Source: Candidatus Rifleibacteriota bacterium (GTDB lineage: Bacteria; Muiribacteriota; Ozemobacteria; Ozemobacterales; Ozemobacteraceae). From it: 64,000 nucleotides of DNA. Position 1 is the first letter of the stretch; each line of letters starts with the position of its first letter. The notes beneath the pieces were generated by a model, which worked only from the letters and a program-made list of their open reading frames with translations, did not search any database and was not told where the DNA came from. Where the stretch lies: the NCBI GenBank assembly GCA_024710355.1, contig JANJUX010000054.1, positions 1 through 64,000 on the forward strand. The letters run 5' to 3'. Made by a program: the position numbers and the translations under genes. Shown piece by piece: positions 21,930 through 30,985 of this stretch.

Positions 21930-22868
21930 TCAGCCGTGAAAAACGAGCAGGTAATCGTAGGCGTCAATCGAGCGGTCGACGGCTTTGAAAAACAGGCGTG
22001 ACCGGTTGTAGCGTGAAGAAAAGGCGCTGCGCATCGGTTCGACGATTTCCTGTTCGTAGAGTTTTGGCGGCAGGTCGCGACCTGACCAGCAGAGAACCGC
22101 CATGTCGGCATTGGCGGCCAGGCGCACGAAAGTCGAGTAATCGGGAGTCTTTTCAAAAGAGATGAGATAACGGCGCAGACAGTTTTTGATGTCGCGGCGT
22201 GCCTGTTCTAGATCGGCATGGCCGTGAAACCAGGCGTGAAAAACTGTCTGCAGCTCGGTTTCCTGGGTTTCTTCGTCGTCGAACAGCAACGGAAAAGCGA
22301 CAAGCGGGTTGCGGTCGACTGCAAGCTCATCGAGAGCAATGTTCGAAATTTCGATGCGGCCGGTTCGCCCCTTAACGAAGCTGCGATGCTGCTCAATACA
22401 GAAAGCCATTATCTGATCAGGCTCAAGTATCTGCCGGCCCGCGAAATCCTTGTTGGTCAGCCAGTAAGAGAGGATCTGGTAAACAGTCGCCCAGAAAATT
22501 TCGCGCTGCTTCTCGTCATCAATTTCATAGGCGGCTTCGCGCCAGTAAAACAGATAATCGAGCTGCTGACTGGTAAACAGGCGTTCTTTCCAGATCTTGA
22601 AAGGGTTCATTTCGAGCTCAAGCGGCTTTTTGATGACCTGATTGAATTTCTGCAGGTTTTTCTCACTGAAACCACCATCACGATTGCTCAGCCACGCCCG
22701 CGCCAGCATTGCCTGGCTGTCGATGGGCGAATTGAGATAGAGGGTGATTTCCTTGCGGCTGAGCCAGCTCAGAGCCGAAAAGCGATGAAAACACGGAAAA
22801 AAGATCGAGTCGACGCCGCCGATTTCCCCAACTGCTTCGAGCAGCCATGATGATTGCAGGCGCAGCAT
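21930..22868 (-). CDS. Conserved-looking hypothetical protein
   Basis: 312-aa ORF tightly packed with the downstream-oriented HD-GYP gene; no recognisable domain. Confidence 0.5.
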   Translation of the reverse strand: MLRLQSSWLLEAVGEIGGVDSIFFPCFHRFSALSWLSRKEITLYLNSPIDSQAMLARAWLSNRDGGFSEKNLQKFNQVIKKPLELEMNPFKIWKERLFTSQQLDYLFYWREAAYEIDDEKQREIFWATVYQILSYWLTNKDFAGRQILEPDQIMAFCIEQHRSFVKGRTGRIEISNIALDELAVDRNPLVAFPLLFDDEETQETELQTVFHAWFHGHADLEQARRDIKNCLRRYLISFEKTPDYSTFVRLAANADMAVLCWSGRDLPPKLYEQEIVEPMRSAFSSRYNRSRLFFKAVDRSIDAYDYLLVFHG

Positions 22869-22869
22869 C

Positions 22870-23541
22870 TCAGTTGTTCCCGGCAGCCGGCGAAAGCTTC
22901 AGCCACAGCGCAGCCAGTTCGGGGTCGAACTGCAGACCGGCCTGGCGCTCGATTTCGGCATCGATATCTTTCTGGCTTTTATACTGTTTCGGGCGATAAG
23001 AACGCAAATGCCGCATTGCTGAGATAGCATCGGCGATGGCAAGAATGCGGGCGGCCTTCGGGATCTCTTCACCCTTGAGATTGTCGGGGTAACCGAGGCC
23101 ATCCCAGCGCTCGTGATGCCAGCGAATAATGGCAGGCACTTCATCTGGAGTCTGCATGCGGCTTTTCAGATGCAGTTCACCAAGCAGCGGGTGCGTGCGC
23201 ATCAGGTAGGTCTGTTCGTCATTGAGCCGCTCGGCAGTGCGAAGAATTTCGCGCGGCAGAAGGGTTTCGCCGACATCGTGCAGCATCGCCGCAGCTTTGA
23301 GAGCCTGCAGCTGTTCGCCTTCGAGACCGGCGGCCAGAGCCAGCTTTTCGGCGGTCTGGGCGACTTCGAGCGAGTGAGCGGCGTCATAGCCTTCGATGCG
23401 GTCGACGATCGAGGCAACCCCCGAAACGAACTGGGAATAGCGCTCTTCGGTCGGGCTGGTGCGTTCGCGCAATTCGAAATAGCGATAGGCAAGCCAGGTG
23501 ACCAGAACGATCAGAACCGCATTGAAGACTGAAATCAGCAT
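22870..23541 (-). CDS. Membrane-anchored HD-GYP domain protein
   Basis: N-terminal TM; AAMLHDVGETLLP; IIRWHHERWDGLGYPDNLKGEEIPKAARILAIADAI. Confidence 0.85.
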   Translation of the reverse strand: MLISVFNAVLIVLVTWLAYRYFELRERTSPTEERYSQFVSGVASIVDRIEGYDAAHSLEVAQTAEKLALAAGLEGEQLQALKAAAMLHDVGETLLPREILRTAERLNDEQTYLMRTHPLLGELHLKSRMQTPDEVPAIIRWHHERWDGLGYPDNLKGEEIPKAARILAIADAISAMRHLRSYRPKQYKSQKDIDAEIERQAGLQFDPELAALWLKLSPAAGNN

Positions 23542-23544
23542 AGG

Positions 23545-24438
23545 TTAAAACCCGAAATTGGCACCGACGATGAAACGATGCCGGTCATAAATCTTACTCG
23601 GCGTGTAAAGGCCAAAATCCAGGCTCAGAGCTTCATCAAATGCGTGACGCAGGCCAAGAACGAAGTCATTGCCCGAATAGTCGATCGTCAGCTTCGTGTC
23701 GATATCGAGATTAAGACTGGCGCCCATGATGAAAAACACCGGGTCGACTTCGGCACTTTTCTGACTGTAGCGGCCAAAAGAGGCCTTCTTCTCGTCCGGA
23801 TTCATGGCAATGTTGGTGCCAAGACCAAGAACGACGCGGTTGCCGGGCATGCCGGTAAGCAACATGACTGAATCCTGATAGCCCTCGTTCGGGTCGAGAA
23901 CGGCAGCAACCGCCATGTTCGGCCTGACCTTGTATTTGGCTGCGAACATCGGCTCGGTCTGCTCGGCCTTGCCGCGAATGGCAAAACGCTTGACAATCGC
24001 CACTTCTGAGTCATCGGAAAAGGCGAAAACGCCTTTGAACGTGGCCTCGTTGAACTCGGTCTCGCCAATCATGTGAACAGCGGCACGCGCCCCACCAGGC
24101 GGCAGAACATCGAGGCCGGGCACAATCATGGTGCCGCTCAGGCCGTTGACCGTGGCATTGGCATGTGCAGCCGGCACCGGCGCGCAGCACAAACCGAGAC
24201 AATAGAAAAGGGCCGCAACGCCCGCTTTAAAAAAGCGCTGCCGCCCCTGTTTCTGCAAATTCCGCGAATCAGTAGCCTTCGATATCTTCGAGCTTCTGTC
24301 TGACGCTATCTGCTTCACTATGACCGGGGAATTTTCTGAGGAATTCCTGGTAAGATGCCCGGGCCTTGTCATAGTCCTTAAGTTCCTTTTCGTAGAGTTC
24401 GCCTTTGCGCAGAAAGGCATCTGCAGATACATCGGCAT
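23545..24438 (-). CDS. Outer-membrane beta-barrel-like protein (YjbH-like)
   Basis: Internal signal-like segment AALFYCLGLCCAPVPAAHA, NGLSGTMIVPGLDVLPPGGARAAVHM, alternating beta strands ending FIVGANFGF. Confidence 0.5.
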   Translation of the reverse strand: MPMYLQMPFCAKANSTKRNLRTMTRPGHLTRNSSENSPVIVKQIASDRSSKISKATDSRNLQKQGRQRFFKAGVAALFYCLGLCCAPVPAAHANATVNGLSGTMIVPGLDVLPPGGARAAVHMIGETEFNEATFKGVFAFSDDSEVAIVKRFAIRGKAEQTEPMFAAKYKVRPNMAVAAVLDPNEGYQDSVMLLTGMPGNRVVLGLGTNIAMNPDEKKASFGRYSQKSAEVDPVFFIMGASLNLDIDTKLTIDYSGNDFVLGLRHAFDEALSLDFGLYTPSKIYDRHRFIVGANFGF

Positions 24439-25471
24439 CAGGATACTTTTCGGTTACCGAATTATAATAATCGATGGCTTTTTCGACGTTTTCAGAGCTT
24501 TTGCGATATCTGACCTTGCCGTCGATCACCTGGGTCTTCATCGAATCCATGTCCTGCTCGTAGATACGGCCAAGGCGATAGACGAGATCTTCGCCGCCCG
24601 GCGCATCGGGGAAACGCTGCAGCATTTCTTCGAGAGCCTTCGCTGCTCCCTGGTAATCCTTTTCTTTTTCGTCAAGCATGCCGATCAGCTTACGATAACC
24701 GGAAATGGCGTCATCAGGGTCGGTGCTGGCCGAAATCGCCTTGCGGTAAGCGTTGGCCGCTTCTTTGAAGTTGCCTGATTCGGCGTGCATGTCGCCAAGA
24801 TCCATATTTGCCTTGATTTCCTGCTCGTCTTTAGCATCGGCGGCAATCTCGGTCTGGGCAACGATCGCACCTTCCTGAGCGCCGGTACCGATCGAAAGTT
24901 TCTTCATTTTTTCCTGGGCCGCCTGAAAGTAGGTGCTGTAACCATAATCGGTGACGATCTTCTTGTAGTTGGTGGCCGCCTGCTCGTACATACCCATGGC
25001 TTCCTGGCAGGTGGCAAGGTTGTAATACACCTTGTCGATAGCAAGAAAGGCCGGGTGTTCTTCGATGATCTTGTTGTAAATCTCTGAAGCCATCACGTAG
25101 TTTTTGATGCGTTCTTCATAAACCCTGGCCAGATCGTAAAGGGTTTTTGGCAGTTCGGGGCCGGTCACGCCACCAGACATGATGCCGCTGTTGAGCATAT
25201 CGGCCGCTTCACTGAAGTGAGCCAATGCATTGCTCATTTCGGCTTCAGCCTGCTTGATGCGAATCTTGCCGATTTCAACCATCGCCGGCGAATGAAACTT
25301 GCCATTGCCAAGCAGCGTTTTCAGCTCTTCGATTGCCTGCTCATAGGTGCCCTGTGCCAGAAGCTGCATGGCTTTCTGGTATTCGGGTGTCGACTGTACC
25401 GGCTGCGCCTCGGCCAGGTTGCAGCACAGCAGCATCAGTGAAACGATAAGCATTGATTTAATCTGCTTCAT
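24269..25471 (-). CDS. Secreted TPR protein (BamD/YbgF-like)
   Basis: Signal peptide MKQIKSMLIVSLMLLCCNLAEA; AIDYYNSVTEKYPDADVSADAFLRKGELYEKELKDYDKARASYQEFLRKFPGH. Confidence 0.8.
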   Translation of the reverse strand: MKQIKSMLIVSLMLLCCNLAEAQPVQSTPEYQKAMQLLAQGTYEQAIEELKTLLGNGKFHSPAMVEIGKIRIKQAEAEMSNALAHFSEAADMLNSGIMSGGVTGPELPKTLYDLARVYEERIKNYVMASEIYNKIIEEHPAFLAIDKVYYNLATCQEAMGMYEQAATNYKKIVTDYGYSTYFQAAQEKMKKLSIGTGAQEGAIVAQTEIAADAKDEQEIKANMDLGDMHAESGNFKEAANAYRKAISASTDPDDAISGYRKLIGMLDEKEKDYQGAAKALEEMLQRFPDAPGGEDLVYRLGRIYEQDMDSMKTQVIDGKVRYRKSSENVEKAIDYYNSVTEKYPDADVSADAFLRKGELYEKELKDYDKARASYQEFLRKFPGHSEADSVRQKLEDIEGY

Positions 25472-25565
25472 ACTTTTCCCCTGTTTTTTTTAAAGAATAT
25501 TGTATGACTTCCAAGTGCATGATAACATAGATGCCATTAATTATGTTGAGAGTGATGGCAATTTA

Positions 25566-26447
25566 ATGTTCAAAAACCTGTTAAACATCGACAGCGAAAC
25601 TGTCGATATCAATAACACGGGGTGTATTGGCGAAGGTGCCCAGACCGAGATGGAATTCAAAGTTCTGCCTCTCGAAAAGGTCTACCCGAACCCGAACCAG
25701 CCCCGCAAGATCTTTGATAAACAGGCACTGGAAGAACTGGCACAGTCAATTCGCGAGAATGGCGTTCTGCAACCGGTTCTGGTGCGACAGATCGGCAGCA
25801 GGTATCAGATCGTTTCGGGCGAAAGACGTTTCCGGGCCAGTAAAATTGCCGGAATGAACAGTATCCCGGCGGTCATTCGCAAACTCAACGAAGAAAAAAC
25901 CATGCTCGCCGGCCTGATCGAGAACATTCAACGACAGGATCTCAATCCGATCGAAGAAGCCAGAACCCTCAGAGATATTCTTTTGAATTTTGGCCTGACC
26001 CACGACCAGCTGGCAGAGAGAGTCGGGCGCAGCAGATCAGCGCTGACCAACCGACTCAGGCTGCTGCAGCTTCCCCCCGAGGTTCAGCTGATGGTCGCAA
26101 ACGGTCAGATATCGGCAGGGCACGCAAAAATGCTCGCCGGGCTGAAAGACCCGGCCGATGTGCGGCTGTGGGCCAGAAAAATTGTTTCCGACCAGCTTTC
26201 GGTTTATGAAACCGAAAAGCAGATCGCCCGTGAAAAAACAGATAACTCCAGCGCCTGTCAGAAGAAAGGCAGGTTATTGATGAGTTCTGATATGCACGTT
26301 CGAGCTGTCGAAGAAAACCTTCAGGAGCTTCTTGGCGCCAAGGTTCGCATTCGCCAGGGAAAAAACAAGGGCCGGATTGAAATTGAATTCTATGACAGAG
26401 ACGATCTTGAGAGAGTTGTAGAGTCAATGATATCGGTTTGCCTGTAG
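25566..26447 (+). CDS. parB: ParB/Spo0J-like partition protein
   Basis: VYPNPNQPRKIFDKQALEELAQSIRENGVLQPVLVRQ; YQIVSGERRFRASKIAG; IENIQRQDLNPIEEA; HTH region QLAERVGRSRSALTNRLRLLQLP. ATG 25566 preferred over the TTG at 25500. Confidence 0.9.
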   Translation: MFKNLLNIDSETVDINNTGCIGEGAQTEMEFKVLPLEKVYPNPNQPRKIFDKQALEELAQSIRENGVLQPVLVRQIGSRYQIVSGERRFRASKIAGMNSIPAVIRKLNEEKTMLAGLIENIQRQDLNPIEEARTLRDILLNFGLTHDQLAERVGRSRSALTNRLRLLQLPPEVQLMVANGQISAGHAKMLAGLKDPADVRLWARKIVSDQLSVYETEKQIAREKTDNSSACQKKGRLLMSSDMHVRAVEENLQELLGAKVRIRQGKNKGRIEIEFYDRDDLERVVESMISVCL

Positions 26448-26470
26448 TTCTATTTGAAAGGTAAAACGGT

Positions 26471-27358
26471 GTGATTATTAAATTCTGGGGTGTCAGAGGG
26501 TCAATACCCGTTCCGGGTAAAGACACCGTCGAATTCGGCGGTAATACCACCTGTATTGAAGTCTTAACTTCTGATCATGAGAGAATCATTTTCGATGCCG
26601 GCACCGGCATTCGCGTGCTTGGCAACAGCCTGATGCAACAGGAGTTCGGCCAGGGCAAGGGTGTCGCGCACATTTTCTTCACCCACTCCCACTGGGACCA
26701 CATCCAGGGTTTCCCCTTCTTCACACCGGCCTACATCGGCAAAAAAGACAACAGAGGGAACCGCCTCGACGACTGCTGCAATGAATTCAATCTCTACGGC
26801 GCCTCGGATGTCGGCAACCGCATCGAAACCACGCTGCGCGGCCAGATGGACAACTATTACTTTCCGGTCGACCTGAATTACCTTTCATCAAAAATCAATT
26901 TTAAAAATCTCGTCGATAATCGCGTGCAAATTGGCAAAGCCACGGTTACCGCCTTCAAACTCGTTCACCCGAATGGCGTGCTCGGCTACAGAATCGAGGA
27001 AGAGGGCAAGTGTGTCGCTATCGCCACCGACTGCGAACACCCGACTGATGGCTCGATCGACCAGAATCTGCTGAGTCTCGCCCGCAACGTCGACGTGCTG
27101 ATCTACGACGGGCAGTATACCTGCGACGAATATGCACCACACAAGTTTAACCTCCCCGGGCCCGGCAAACAGGGCTTCGGGCACTCAACCCCCGAAGAGG
27201 GCATCAGAGCCGCAAAGGCCGCCGGCGCAAAACGCCTGATCATTACTCACCATGATCCGCTCCACAACGACGAAAAACTCAAAGACATGGAAGCTCAGGC
27301 AAAGAAGCTGTTCAATCGAACTGAATTTGCCCGTGAGGGAATGATCGTCGAAATTTAA
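26471..27358 (+). CDS. Metallo-beta-lactamase-fold hydrolase
   Basis: GTG start; IIKFWGVRGSIPVPGKDTVEFGGNTTCIEV; FFTHSHWDHIQGFPFF; IYDGQYTCDEY. Confidence 0.88.
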   Translation: MIIKFWGVRGSIPVPGKDTVEFGGNTTCIEVLTSDHERIIFDAGTGIRVLGNSLMQQEFGQGKGVAHIFFTHSHWDHIQGFPFFTPAYIGKKDNRGNRLDDCCNEFNLYGASDVGNRIETTLRGQMDNYYFPVDLNYLSSKINFKNLVDNRVQIGKATVTAFKLVHPNGVLGYRIEEEGKCVAIATDCEHPTDGSIDQNLLSLARNVDVLIYDGQYTCDEYAPHKFNLPGPGKQGFGHSTPEEGIRAAKAAGAKRLIITHHDPLHNDEKLKDMEAQAKKLFNRTEFAREGMIVEI

Positions 27359-27406
27359 AGCTTTTTGTAGTTGCCGCCCCGGTGTGTATGGTATGATGTG
27401 CACAAC

Positions 27407-30400
27407 ATGGCAAGGGCGTCTTTTTTAACTCCAGTATATTTCTTTTCATCGATCAGAGCTGGTTCCGGCAAGGCTTCGCTGGTTGCCGGGCTTTCGGTTT
27501 TTCTCAACAATCTGAAACAAAAAATTGCCCTGATTGATCTCGATGGCGAAATGCCACTGAAGCTGCGCAGCACCTTCCCGCAGTCGATCATTCTCCAGGA
27601 GTACCCCGAGATCTCGCAGGCAGTTAAAGCCGAAGAAAACCGTTTTCAAAAAAACTTTTACTTTACCGAAACCACGCAGATCTCCTATTTTCCGGCACAC
27701 AGACTGGCTGACCCGTCGCTGCTGTTCTCTGACACATCGATGCGGGATTTTTTCATTCAACTAAAAGCCAGCTTCGACTGCGTCTTCATCAATTTTCCCG
27801 CCGGTTTCGCTCATTGCCAGAAGGTTTCTGATCTGCTGGCCCGTCAACACCTGTGGCGCGGCAGTCGACCAGCTTCTCTGATCGTTTCTCAGTCTGACGA
27901 AAAATCGCTTATCTGCCTAGACAAGCTTCTGCAGCAGAACCCGGCGTTGTCATATCAGCTCCAGGAAAACACCTGGCTTGTGTTTAACCGCGTGCCAGCT
28001 TCGCCCGAAGATCAGAAACTCGCCGAAAGTATTCTCAACGGTTCAGAACTGCGAAAAATCTTTGATAACCAGCAGACCTATATCATACCGGTCAACGAAG
28101 AATTCCCAAAACAGCGGCTTGAGGCCTGGCCCACCGTACTGAAGACCGATTCACTGATGCATCAGACGGTTTCGGCATTGAACCGGCTTCTCAATGCCGG
28201 CGCCGACAGCCCTCTCAGGTTTCGCGGCCAGCAGACCGGCGATTTTCAAGCCTGTCTCGATGGTGAACTTCTCGAAAAACTTTCGCCTTATCTTGAAAAG
28301 GTGCATCAGGCGACAGCGGCCCGCCTTTTTATTCACCCCTCTGAACTTCAGGTTTTTCTTGAAGAGGGCTCAGGCAATTACCGTATCAGAATAAGAATCT
28401 CAGGCGTTAACCAGCCTCTGGTCGGCATCAATCCCAAACTCCGCCAGGAGCCCGAATGCAAAGTCATTCAGCGGGCTTCACCGCCGGCATTTGCCCCAAA
28501 AGCCTTCAACCAGCACCACACGGCGGTAAACCAGATCGAAAAAAACGCGGTCACAGGCATGGCAATGCGACCGGTTTACAAGTTCGAGGACTGCTTTGTC
28601 ACCGCGCCAGAATCGCGACTTCAGCCCGAGATGCCACTTTTGCCCGAAAAAGACCGGCAGCCTTCGCCGATTCTTTTCAAACTTGAACCCGACCTGCCAG
28701 AAGTCCCTTCGTTGTCACACGTTCTGGGCTATGCCACCCGAAAATACAGACAATATAATTTTACGGCCTGCGAAAAGTTCTGCGAAATCGGCGGCGTCAC
28801 GCATTTTTTCATTCCGCCCGAATTTCAGCTGGCTTATACTCTGCCGGCCATTTTTCAGGAAAATCTTTACTGCGCTCAGACCATCTCAGACCGCAGCAAA
28901 CTGACACACTGGCTTGAATTTGAACCCGCCTACGAATGGATTATGCCGCGTGAACAAGCGGCAACTGCAATGCCCGATGAGTTTGCCCGCAATCGGCCAT
29001 TCTTGCCCGAAAACGATTTTCGGGTCCGACCGCCGCTTGACCCGCCCCCCGAATATGGCATTGTGAATCTGACCAGCAGCTTTTTTCCATACGACAGCAA
29101 TCTTTTCCCGGTGCCATATCACTTCACGCTGCCGGCCGAAACAGTGGCTCTGAATACCCCGCCTGTTCCGCCCGCGCTGCCGCTTGCATTTGCTGAAACC
29201 GTAGAAACAGAAGAAGAAGATGCAGTCGAAACTGGAACACGCCTGACAAGCTTTTTAACCAGAGATTGCGCGAGCTTTATGATTGTCTCACAAACGGTCA
29301 GAGCTGAATTTGTCGAAACCAGAACCAGCACGGTCGACGTAAAAATGCCGGCCAGCTACCTGTTTGAGCTCGATCCCTTCACGCTGCCGCAGCCTGCCGC
29401 GCCCGAATTCATGTCGACTTTTCAGAGCATTACGGCCAGTTGCCCGCAGAGTCTGCCGGCAGATATCTCTGCGACAGAGGCCTGCGAAAAATATCTGCCG
29501 CCGCAGGATGCGAAACTGCCGGCCAGCTTTGCCATCGAAGACCTGATGATGGAATACGTTTATTCAACACTTGATCACCTGCCCCTGAAAAAGGATTTCC
29601 TGATTTCAGCCAGACGGTCGAAAAAACTTTTAAAGCCATCATTGCCGGTTTTCTTCCGCCAGAATTTTCCCGAGAGCCGATTCGAAAGCCTTATTGACCC
29701 GCTGGCAGCCCAGCGGCAGCATCTGAACCACTGTTTTCTCTCTGCCGGCAGCGGCTTCAAAAGCCTCAATTACACTCAAATTGCCGCCCCCGAGTCACAC
29801 GTTTTCGACCTGCTGCACGTCAGATTCAAACCAGGCCGAGATTTATCAAATCGTGACTCGGCCGATGCAGCGATTTATCGCTCCGACAGGGTCGTCGACT
29901 ATTCTCTTAAAAACAGACAGCTGCCACCCTGCCGGTCTCGCATGCTCGAAATCTTTTCACCGGCCTCAAGTCAGCTGCGGTCGTCGCAAAAAACCGCAAC
30001 CGGCAGGCTGATTGCCAGGTTCACTCCTCTGCCCAGCCAACCTGCCGTGACTCTTACAAGAAGCTTCAGCTCATCGGTCATCAGCCGCTCATGCCATCTC
30101 GACCGCCTGCCTGTCGACCTCTTCTCTGGTTATCGCCCGGGTCTGACGCTTAAACGCGGCCGACACACTGCCGCCGCCCAGATAACCAGAAAAGCCTGGC
30201 TCAATGAATTCAATTTCGCTGAACCGCTGCTATCGACCCTGTCAATGCGCCAGGAGCTGCGCAGATTTCACCATTTCCCCGGCCCGGGCATCGATCTTCG
30301 TATCGACTTCCAGCCGGCAGTACCGCGGAGGTTGTTCCCCTTGTCATCAATACCTGCCCTGCCCTTAACCTGGGAAATCTGCCATGCCATGCCCCTGATC

Positions 30401-30985
30401 CCACGCGCACTGCCGCTTCGTTACCGCCGTATCGAAAACCCTAAAATCGGCGACCTGTCGGCAAAAAGACTGGCATTGAGAATAGAAAGCGACCTGAAGA
30501 ACATTATCTGGCAGGCCGGCAAAATCAGAGCCGAAGCGTTTGAAAAAGCTGCTGCACAAATCAGACAGGAACATCGCCGCCCCGAAACCAGCCGACGCTA
30601 CCCGTTTGCAGTTTCAGCCCAGAAGTATTTCCGCCAGATGAAGCAAAAGCAGATCAACTTTTTTGTCAGACCACCACAGCCGGTTGAAATGCTCTTTGAA
30701 CACCTTCACCATATGCTCAGGGCAATGAGAACCGCCGGGCAGGAATTCAGCGAAGCCGCCACGAACTCCCGAAGTCCTTATGCCTGCGAAAGCTTTGCCA
30801 GCCATGAACGAACTGAGCAGACAAAGGCCGGTTTCGGCGAACGCAGCATGAGCATCTATAGAATGCCCCAGAGCCAGCAAAGAGAAAAGTATCTGATCAA
30901 CAAACTGCGGTTGCGCGACCTGATGAACCTGGCCCGCCAGACAAATCAGAAACTGCAGGAAATCAATCAGAAAATTTCGGCATGA
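27407..30985 (+). CDS. Giant protein: deviant MinD/ParA-like N-terminal domain + ~900 aa of unknown sequence
   Basis: Uninterrupted ORF; N-terminus TPVYFFSSIRAGSGKASLVAGLSVFLNNLKQKIALIDLDGEMPLKL resembles a MinD/CpaE P-loop plus DxD strand; the remainder has no recognisable domain. Confidence 0.75.
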   Translation: MARASFLTPVYFFSSIRAGSGKASLVAGLSVFLNNLKQKIALIDLDGEMPLKLRSTFPQSIILQEYPEISQAVKAEENRFQKNFYFTETTQISYFPAHRLADPSLLFSDTSMRDFFIQLKASFDCVFINFPAGFAHCQKVSDLLARQHLWRGSRPASLIVSQSDEKSLICLDKLLQQNPALSYQLQENTWLVFNRVPASPEDQKLAESILNGSELRKIFDNQQTYIIPVNEEFPKQRLEAWPTVLKTDSLMHQTVSALNRLLNAGADSPLRFRGQQTGDFQACLDGELLEKLSPYLEKVHQATAARLFIHPSELQVFLEEGSGNYRIRIRISGVNQPLVGINPKLRQEPECKVIQRASPPAFAPKAFNQHHTAVNQIEKNAVTGMAMRPVYKFEDCFVTAPESRLQPEMPLLPEKDRQPSPILFKLEPDLPEVPSLSHVLGYATRKYRQYNFTACEKFCEIGGVTHFFIPPEFQLAYTLPAIFQENLYCAQTISDRSKLTHWLEFEPAYEWIMPREQAATAMPDEFARNRPFLPENDFRVRPPLDPPPEYGIVNLTSSFFPYDSNLFPVPYHFTLPAETVALNTPPVPPALPLAFAETVETEEEDAVETGTRLTSFLTRDCASFMIVSQTVRAEFVETRTSTVDVKMPASYLFELDPFTLPQPAAPEFMSTFQSITASCPQSLPADISATEACEKYLPPQDAKLPASFAIEDLMMEYVYSTLDHLPLKKDFLISARRSKKLLKPSLPVFFRQNFPESRFESLIDPLAAQRQHLNHCFLSAGSGFKSLNYTQIAAPESHVFDLLHVRFKPGRDLSNRDSADAAIYRSDRVVDYSLKNRQLPPCRSRMLEIFSPASSQLRSSQKTATGRLIARFTPLPSQPAVTLTRSFSSSVISRSCHLDRLPVDLFSGYRPGLTLKRGRHTAAAQITRKAWLNEFNFAEPLLSTLSMRQELRRFHHFPGPGIDLRIDFQPAVPRRLFPLSSIPALPLTWEICHAMPLIPRALPLRYRRIENPKIGDLSAKRLALRIESDLKNIIWQAGKIRAEAFEKAAAQIRQEHRRPETSRRYPFAVSAQKYFRQMKQKQINFFVRPPQPVEMLFEHLHHMLRAMRTAGQEFSEAATNSRSPYACESFASHERTEQTKAGFGERSMSIYRMPQSQQREKYLINKLRLRDLMNLARQTNQKLQEINQKISA

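Noticed and set aside
25500-26447. Search for parS (TGTTTCACGTGAAACA-like) near parB
   Set aside because: No match noticed by eye in the nearby sequence; a computed genome-wide scan is needed before saying anything about parS.
27371-27397. Possible promoter TTGCCG-15-TATGAT before the first giant gene
   Set aside because: Spacer is short and the -35 weak; it also overlaps an alternative start region, so not supported.
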